This document shows positions 26,301 to 35,300 of a stretch of DNA of 64,000 nucleotides, in pieces. The position numbers and the translations under genes were made by a program. The stretch covers positions 23,205,116 through 23,269,115 of the forward strand of contig NC_067196.1 of NCBI RefSeq assembly GCF_000699445.3, written 5' to 3'. Under the pieces are notes generated by a model. The model saw only the letters and a program-made list of their open reading frames with translations. It made no database searches and was not told where the DNA came from. Position 1 is the first letter of the stretch. Each line of letters begins with the position of its first letter. Source of the DNA: Schistosoma haematobium. Its lineage: Eukaryota > Platyhelminthes > Trematoda > Strigeidida > Schistosomatidae.

Positions 26301-29300
26301 TGGATAACAAATTCGGGTATATGAAGCGAAAGGTATTGGGTTCGAGTCTAGGTATAGACATCAGAACTGTGATTTACTTAGATCCAGCTGACAGGTTCTT
26401 GATGGGACAAAACTCCCATCTATGACAACACCGTCAACTACAAATCCATCTATTCCATAGTTCTAACTCCCTAATATATATTCGTGTACTCAATCAGTCA
26501 GCTTGTGGTCCTGTCTTCTAAAATGTATTCCAACAACATTTGGATAGTAATCACATGACCAGAAATATTAGCTAGGCAAATTCAGTCATCCAATGCTAAT
26601 TATGACGATTATTATTATTATCATTACTCTAATACAAAAATCACCAAAAGCATACTTGAGTTGTAAAAAAATTATTCATATCCTCATTTTCTTCTTCAAT
26701 CTGTTCGTCACATTGAAGATTTGCCAAAAATTCTGGTAAGTTTTGATCTAATTTTTGTGAATCATTTTTAATAAAAGTTTTATATCTCTCAATAGTAGGT
26801 AACTGTAGAGAATGTGAAATTTTATTGTACATTGAGGGATTATCTTGAAATGAATCATTTAAGGTTGATGAATTAGATAAGTTTGATAATTTAACTGATG
26901 CTATGGATGTTACTGTTGTAGTTGGTAGTGATAATTGTGATGGATTAACTAAGTTCGTTTGATTTGATAATTTCATTTCATCTAATAGTTGGTTTACATT
27001 ACATTTAATCATCTTTGGACCTAAATCTAAACTTGATTTGTCTAACCTAAAAGCGAGAAAATAACACATCTATAAATATTGAAAATTTTCCATATTTGAC
27101 ATAATTGAATGGATCTAGTAGGAATCAACAAGCTTATCATAACTAATGGTTAGGGACATTGAGCGAAATAACTCAGAATTCATTCCAATAGTGAAGATAC
27201 ATTTACTCTTTATCTTACCTTAGATTTTGAATTTTAAGATTTGATACTTTTTTATTCCTTGACTTCATTCTTTCTTCCCGAAAAAAATAGTTTCTCAATG
27301 CTTACTCTTTTCTCTGTTATTACTTTCACTCCTTTATGATTCCATCTTTCTATGTCGAAGCTTGAGCTGATACACATATGTGCCATGTACTACTACGTTG
27401 CTTATTTCTGATTGATCCTAGTTTATTAACTAAAGTTTTATAGTTTTCATACCTATCTTGAGTATCTAATTAAAGATATGCTTTAATTCTCACGAGAAAT
27501 AATTGTCCTGAAAAAATTTATAATCATAATATAAATGAATGTGAATGAGCATAGAACTTAGATCAAAATGTACTTCCTCTCCGTTTAAAAAATCACAGAT
27601 GATTGTGACTATATCTTCCAAAAATAAAATCGATACCTTTCATAATGAAGAAAGAAATATCGATTATTCAAGAAAAGTTCATTAAGTAAACAGTTTATAG
27701 AGCCTGGTTCCTATTAGAGTATCGGTAAAAATATGCACGTGTCGTTGAGAGACGTTATAAAGATTTCCATAATTTAATCCGCTTATTAGACAATGTGGTT
27801 ATTACGAGGAATAATTTATCTCGAGAAGAGTTATGAATTTGAGATATAAATGAAGGTTTAATTTAAAATACGAGTTTTTAAAGGTCGTTACAGAAATCCA
27901 TTCACTATCAAAATCATCATATATTTGAACCCTTCATAACGTTAGAAGTAGTTTTCTAAACCATTTCCCATAGTCTTCACATTACTTGTGCATAAATCCG
28001 ATAGAAGGGCAGTAAAATTACATGATGAGACAATCTTCTAAGAATTATGTATATTAATAACTTGATCATTTTTAAGTATTTATGCTATAAGAGAAAGTTA
28101 TTTGTTTAGTGTATTAGTAATGCTGTGTTTTGGTTCCATGTTCACTTTGACAAATTAAGAAAAAAATGGGAACGTGTTTTTGTTAATTTATTTTGAAATG
28201 AATTTCCGTATGATTTCGCTTTCACACTGTTATTTTCACTATATGATGAATGAGTTTTTTTTTACACTAATCCTAGAAGGTTCAATCACCACTGATAAGT
28301 AGCTTTAATGAGACATTTTATAAATTGAATACTGGGGTCTTAAGTTATTCGCAACTTTTTCATTGTTAAATAATTGTATTTAATCTGAAATTTTTGTCTA
28401 TTTTCTCTTTCATTTAGTAAGGAAGAAGTGGATACTGAAATTTGGTTTTCACCAAAGATTCCATTTCAAGAATTAAATGTTTCTATGGATGTATTTTTAT
28501 CTCGACATGTTTCACGCTACACTGAGAACGTTGTGTATAAGTCATCCATGTTACGTAGCATTACATTTTAAGTTCCTCTCAATACTGATTTGCTCGTGCA
28601 ACCGAGAAAACTTAAGATTGGTTGTAATAACACTTTTCAGTTTCATCGAACCGATCTAAATTAGACAACTTTTAAAAGCCTGGTCATTTCGTCCTAATAT
28701 GTGACTCCTCAGCAGTGGGCATCCACGACCCAGAACTAAGAATCGAACATAGGACCTTCGGTATTACGAGTCAACACTTAAACTCTAGAACATTGAGTAG
28801 AGATCCATTGGTGTATATGCGTAACTTTAATCAATGTATGATATCGTGTGACCATTTCCCATTGCCCGACGCAGTCTTCAACAGTTGTCTTAGATCGATT
28901 TGGGATTTCAATACAAGCCATGAATCTACATAACCCCTTACTAACTATTTTCTGATTATTAATAAGATCTTTAACAAGTTAAAAATTGATATGTAAAGAA
29001 CATTTAGAAACTGTCATTACTTTATTTACAATTGACAATAACAAAAAATTGTCGTAGTATTACACTTACTTATATCGAATAACAACTGGTTTCATACTGG
29101 AATGATATGATTTACCCTCTTTGTCTTTATTCAATGCCATTTTATATTTTGGAATATTTTTATGAGATAACCTGTTCATTGTATTAGTACCACTACTAAC
29201 AGTAGTGATATCGTTATTCCCAAAATTCTGATTTTGTGTAGGTGATATATGTTGTAAACAGCTATTTAATTCATTTCTTTCCAATAAACTGGTATTCTTG

Positions 29301-32300
29301 ATTCCAAATAAATTTGGATTATCAATTGGATTTCGACATAGATTAATATGTAATTGTTGTATTAATAAACGTTCAAGTAATGGGGGAATTCTAGATGATT
29401 TACTTATGATAGGATTGGCATAGATGATACATTCTTTCAATTTTGGCCATACAGCAATAGGCAATAGGTGTTCTTCGCAAGATATCTATGAAAGAATTTT
29501 TGAGGATTATGGAAAAATTAAGATTTATTATTAATATTATTATTATATACTTTATTGATTTAGATAACTTAATTTTTGAGAGGTAGCTTTCAAGTGAAGA
29601 ATGTTTCATCAATAGACTAGTCATTGTTTTCATCAGTTCATCCTTATTTTTTAGATATGCAATCGACAACTACTTTATTTCTAACATTCACATGATGAAC
29701 CGACCTTAGTTAGACATTGATTAAAAACCAGGAAGCACTGGATAGCTAGCTTTCTCATCATAGCACGGGACTCCCCAAGAGTGTACATACACGATCTTAG
29801 CAGGGCTTGAACCCATGACCTTTAAGTATTGCGAAATGCACCTAACATTGTGACTATTAAATCGGTGTCCAATGAAGAGTTACTCCCCAATGATACTAAC
29901 GGATGGATAGGTGATGTTGCACATTGATTGGAGTTAGAAACGTCAACCACTAAATGTCAACTAAGTGGTCTGAAAGTTAAGCGCCCTTCGTGTGACCTGA
30001 AGGTCCTGGGTTCAACCCCTGATAAGATTATATATGTGCACTTCCGAGGAGTCCCATGTCTGGATGAAACAGCTAGCTACCCAGTGTTTCATGGTTTTCA
30101 ATTATTGTCTAATTATAGTCAGTCAGTGGTATAAACTATTCAGTTTATCATTATACAGTTCTGTGGTCTAACCAGGGAAGCTAAAATAATTTGCCAATTG
30201 GAATTTCACCAACAGTAAATGAATGATCGAAAATTATGGTTCATCGAATTAATAACCCTGGATTATTTTCTTTTGAAATATCCTATCCGATTAAAGTTTA
30301 ATTAGGGCGGTATTGTAACTTACCCTATTATGAGATAAATCAATAGACTGAAGAGATTGAAATGGTGGTGGTACAATTTTCGATTGAACATCACATTTTT
30401 CTTCATTGTCCAATGAGACCAATTCATCTGTTGTAAAAGTCCGATCACGTGTAGATCTTTCTTTAGCTGTTAATATTAATCCTGAATTTGATTTGTGCAT
30501 ATGAAAGTCAGAATCTAATTGAATAGACTTACAATCACCTTGATGATTACATTTTGTTTGCTTATCATGAATTAAAGGAAATAACTTCTTCAAATTATAT
30601 AAACCAATAAATTCGTCTACTATGCGTACACGTGGAGCATTTGGATTTCTATGTTCATCTAGTGATAGGGAACAGTCTGAAAAGAAGAATGGATACAAAA
30701 TTAATGTATATTTACAATTTAAAGAATAAGCGTTTATTATTAACAAGTTGTCAGAAAAGTCTAAAGCGAATGGGGGGAAAACACTAGAATTAAACTATGT
30801 TATTCGATGTTAACTTGTAGTTAGTATTTCGTCGTTGGGCTACGTATATATGATAATCATCGCCACCATTATTAACTCGACTAGTTGAGTAACATGACTT
30901 AGAACACGTACTCATCAAGTTTGAAAGGAATGACTTTGAAGGAAGTGTATTTTTCGATCAATCGGGCTGGCTAATTCCCCCTCTTCAAGTCTATTATAGA
31001 TAAGTATTCATGTAGCGTAGACAAAAGTCATTTGTGACTAAACGCAAATGATCACGTATATTGAGATGATAGAGAATATTTGTAGTTCAGAGATGATTAA
31101 AACAAGTATATTCTTATTCACTGGTAATAATATCTAAGTCGACATCCATAATTCTACTTATCTAAACTTCAGCTGAACTTACTACAGAAGTTTATCACAC
31201 TTCTTTACTCAGAGCATATTTACTTCCATAAAAAGGATCAATGAATTATTTATGCATATCAGGAGTTTAAACAGTGGAATACAGTTAAACAGATATCCTG
31301 CAAAAAAACTTGAAATAGTATTAAAATATCAGTACTTTTTATATTTTGTTGTTGTTCCCGAGGCTCCTTTCTTGTGAGAGAAGATAAATTATTTGTTTTT
31401 TCCAAAGACTGTTTGTTCACTATCTTACACAGATTGTTTGTCAATTGTTTTTTGTTGGAACCAGAAGAATCATCAGAACTCCATTTGTGATGATATGAAG
31501 TCTTCAGGGATCTCCCATTTATCACTAAACTCCTCAAAAATTACAATTAGTCAAACAATAATGAAAATGACAATGGTAGAAAGAAAACATTTTAGAAAAA
31601 TTTGTATTATAAGAATATGCTACTTGAAAATGATTAAAGTAGATTGATAGTATACACAAAAGTAGTAAATACACTGGTTGATAACATGACATTTACACTC
31701 ACTAAATGGCTTAAAATAAATTTTAAAAGAGTGGAAAACTTCGGTCACGGTGTTGAATTTACCTATCTATTTGTTTAGTGGTTGATGGTAGTAGGAAGGA
31801 AATCCGGGACCTTGGTTTCGTCAACAAAGCGTACCTGCAATCTTGAGAAAACTGATACTACCTCTGAGATTCGAATCCACCCCACCCAGGACTTTGATCT
31901 AAATGAGCAGCAATTGACCTCCTGTAAGACTGAGACAGTTACAAATGATTAACCACTGATTGATAACCATTATCACGTTTGTCTAACCCTTGATGGTGGT
32001 TGAACTCTATACATCAGGTAGCCATTAGGAAACCTTAGTCGACCCAGAGTTCGCGCTCGTTGGCACTCATCAGAAACTCGAACCTACAGCTCTCTTCTGC
32101 CAACTCTTGTTCTGATTAAGGTAAGTTTAAGGTTGCTTTCATTACTAGCTGATACTAAGAGAGGAATCAGTAGAAATGAAGGTACACTCTATAGTAGTTT
32201 CATTAGACTGAGCTAATCTTCAGCAGTAAGCACATACACTCACAGCGCCACACGAACCCTAATCCAAGACCTTCAAATTTCTTACTTAGAAGGATATATC

Positions 32301-35300
32301 ATTGAGCGGAAGTTCAATTCAATAGTCTAGAATTTTAAAGCCTTCAAAGTAGATCTACTTTGAGGTATTTCAACTCACCTCACTCATTATTATATCAAAG
32401 AGATGTTATTACTGAGTTGGTTCAAGTGTGAACGAATTCCTATATGATAGATATATTTACACTTATTGATCACTAAGTAGTAACCAACTTCGTGAATGCC
32501 TGGTCTTCCTTTCCTAACAAAATCCTATCGATCAAGTTGAAATATGGTTATTAGTCTAAAAGGCTTGATACTGTAGTGAATTTTGTTTTACTGTTAAAAG
32601 TTTGGAGACTATTTCAGGGATGCTCTGAATTGAACCTTCTTGCTAGTGAAAACTCATCAAATGCGAGTACTTTCAATCTTTAGAGGGACAACACCATCTG
32701 TGAGTTTTATTCTACGATTAAAACTGGACAGCTAAGAAAATAGTGAACTGCAAATTTGAATTGTACATTTTATTTTCATAGTTAAAATCACTAATTGATT
32801 CGGCTAAACCATATTTGAGTTCTTAAACTTCAGATCACTGAGTCGGGTGCTCACTGACGAGATTTCCCATTGTAGAATAAAACAGCTATCCAGCTTTTCT
32901 TGTTTGTCACTTCTCAATTTAAACTATGAAACTCGACAATTTCCTTAGCTAGTTATAAGCAGCATGGAGCTTACTGAAAGTGTCCATCTAAAAACGTTTC
33001 TATAGAACATGCGAGTTATGCTGGGACAAGTTGACAAGATAGAGAGGAATAATGATATAAATAATGTTATTCATAAGGGTGAATAAGTAGACTTTATTGA
33101 AAAAGTAATGAGAAAAGCTATGAAGTGAAAAATCTAAAGTACTATTAGAGCTAAAGATTTAGGAGAAAATAATAATTAAAAACAAATGTGTCGTTTCAAT
33201 TTACTCTGAGTCGTTTCATGTCTTTAATCACTGAATACGATTATCTGGTGGATGACAATTATGAAGTTTGGAAGATTCCGTACTATTCAAATCAACAGTA
33301 AATGACTTTATACAATAACACCCTAACTTGGTACATCCACTACTAGTCCTCTTCAAACATACTTTTATACTAGTTAGAAAATATTTTCAGAATAAATGGT
33401 GGTATGGTATATACAATTCCACGTTATCAATGAAGTATATGTTGAATATTTCTCAAATGATCCATTTTTATGGTTCAATCTATTTTCGATCTAAGTCACT
33501 AACTTTTAGATTGATACTATGTACTATCAGATAAAACCTACTTATTATCTTCATCCTTTTCATTATAACCAATTAACAAGCTATCATGTTGAATAGTTTC
33601 ATTTAGACTGGTGGGAGATTTTGAAAACGGTATATTTTCAATTGTAGAATTATTCTGAGCTTTAGTAATCTGATGTCTTTTTAGTGGTGTTGACTTTAAC
33701 AATGGTACAGTAGTAAATCTGTTATTTGCCAAATTTAAATATGTCAACCTGAAAAAATAATAAAAAATATATTTTGAATTCCTAAAGATTCAGAAATATT
33801 ATATTACAATTTAAAAATACATTGATATATCATTGAGTGGTAGCTAGTGTAATGTTTATCTGGTTACTAGTGTTGACCGAATTCAATCAGTGAAGTCACA
33901 AAGTGGCTATTAGTCTAAGTAACTACTCTACACCTTGATGTAAGGTGGTTGGAGGTGATCCACAGGAAAACCTGAACCTAGGTTTCGTGTTATTTGGCAC
34001 TCGTCAGGAAGGCATACCTTCACTTTTGAGATGATTAGTGCTTTGTGTCTGATTCGAACCCATGTCACACAGCTTTAAAGCCCGAGACTTTGCCACCTGA
34101 CTATTGGAGATGGGTAGAGTATTCGAACATTTCAGACTGTGAAGCTGTGATATGGGTTCTAATCCAAGATGATATCAGATCCCCCAACGTTAATAGCATA
34201 TCTTGCTGAGAAATATCGAATACCACACAACATTTGTCCATGGTTTCCTATTGACTATCTCAGAGCACATAACATTGTAAATTAAAACTATTGTCTTAGT
34301 CATATTAAATTGTTTAAGTTAGACCCTTACCTGATACAAGTAGTCAGTACATAAAACCAAACTGACCGTTACTTTAAGTAGTTCCAGGAAGTAAAATCTT
34401 CAAGACTAAAATTTACCAAATAACTGTGATCAACAGCTTGATAGATTGAGTACTACACCGCAAAATAGATTGTTAATTTATTTACTATTTACCTTCAGCC
34501 AAACGTAAGTGCTTGTCACCTCATAATTACAATAATTCCACTAAACTCACTTCTTTTTATGTTTTTCGCTTACGCTTTGCTTTTTATGTACTTAATTTCG
34601 TTCTGATCTCCCCGCTTCTCGTCTCTGAAATTTCTCCTATTTTGCTGACATGAATTTTAGCAACTTATAATGATACATATTCATACTGGGTCGTACACTA
34701 TCCAGGAGTGTCAGATTAAAATGCTTATACTTATCCTACTCTTTTTCTGTCTTCAAGACCTTCGATTACTGTGATCCTCTTCGTCTGAGTTATAACCATC
34801 TATTTTGTGAGGTAGATACTTTAACCCATGCACAAAGGCGCCAGGTTTTACATCGGATATGACTGACTGGTACCAAACTGTAGTCGGTTTCAACAATTCA
34901 TTTCCGTGTAATTCATTTCTGAAATTCTTGAGACTTTCTACAGTATATTTAAGCTGTACAAATTAATTAAGATGAAGAGCTTATGTGAGATTTTTCAACC
35001 TAACAACAGTTTACATAACAGACTGACTTTAACTAAACAAAAATTGAAAACCAACGAATTTTTGTTTTTCATCTAACGATTATTCTTGAATAAAACACTA
35101 GTTAGTCAACCGACTAAATCGAGTGTGAGGCAATCACCCACCAGTTGCATTAGAAAATTATTGCTCAGTATCGCGAGTCGATTAAATTTAGACATGTAAA
35201 TCACCGGATGCCAACGTGGTTGTCTAAATGCTGATCTCTCGTCGTGGGACCCTAAGCTTTCACATTTAATCCTCAGTGAAGTGGCGGATGAGCACTTCTG

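Noticed and set aside
31393..31647. 84-codon plus-strand ORF
   Set aside because: Antisense to the LRR-gene exon at 31336-31532.
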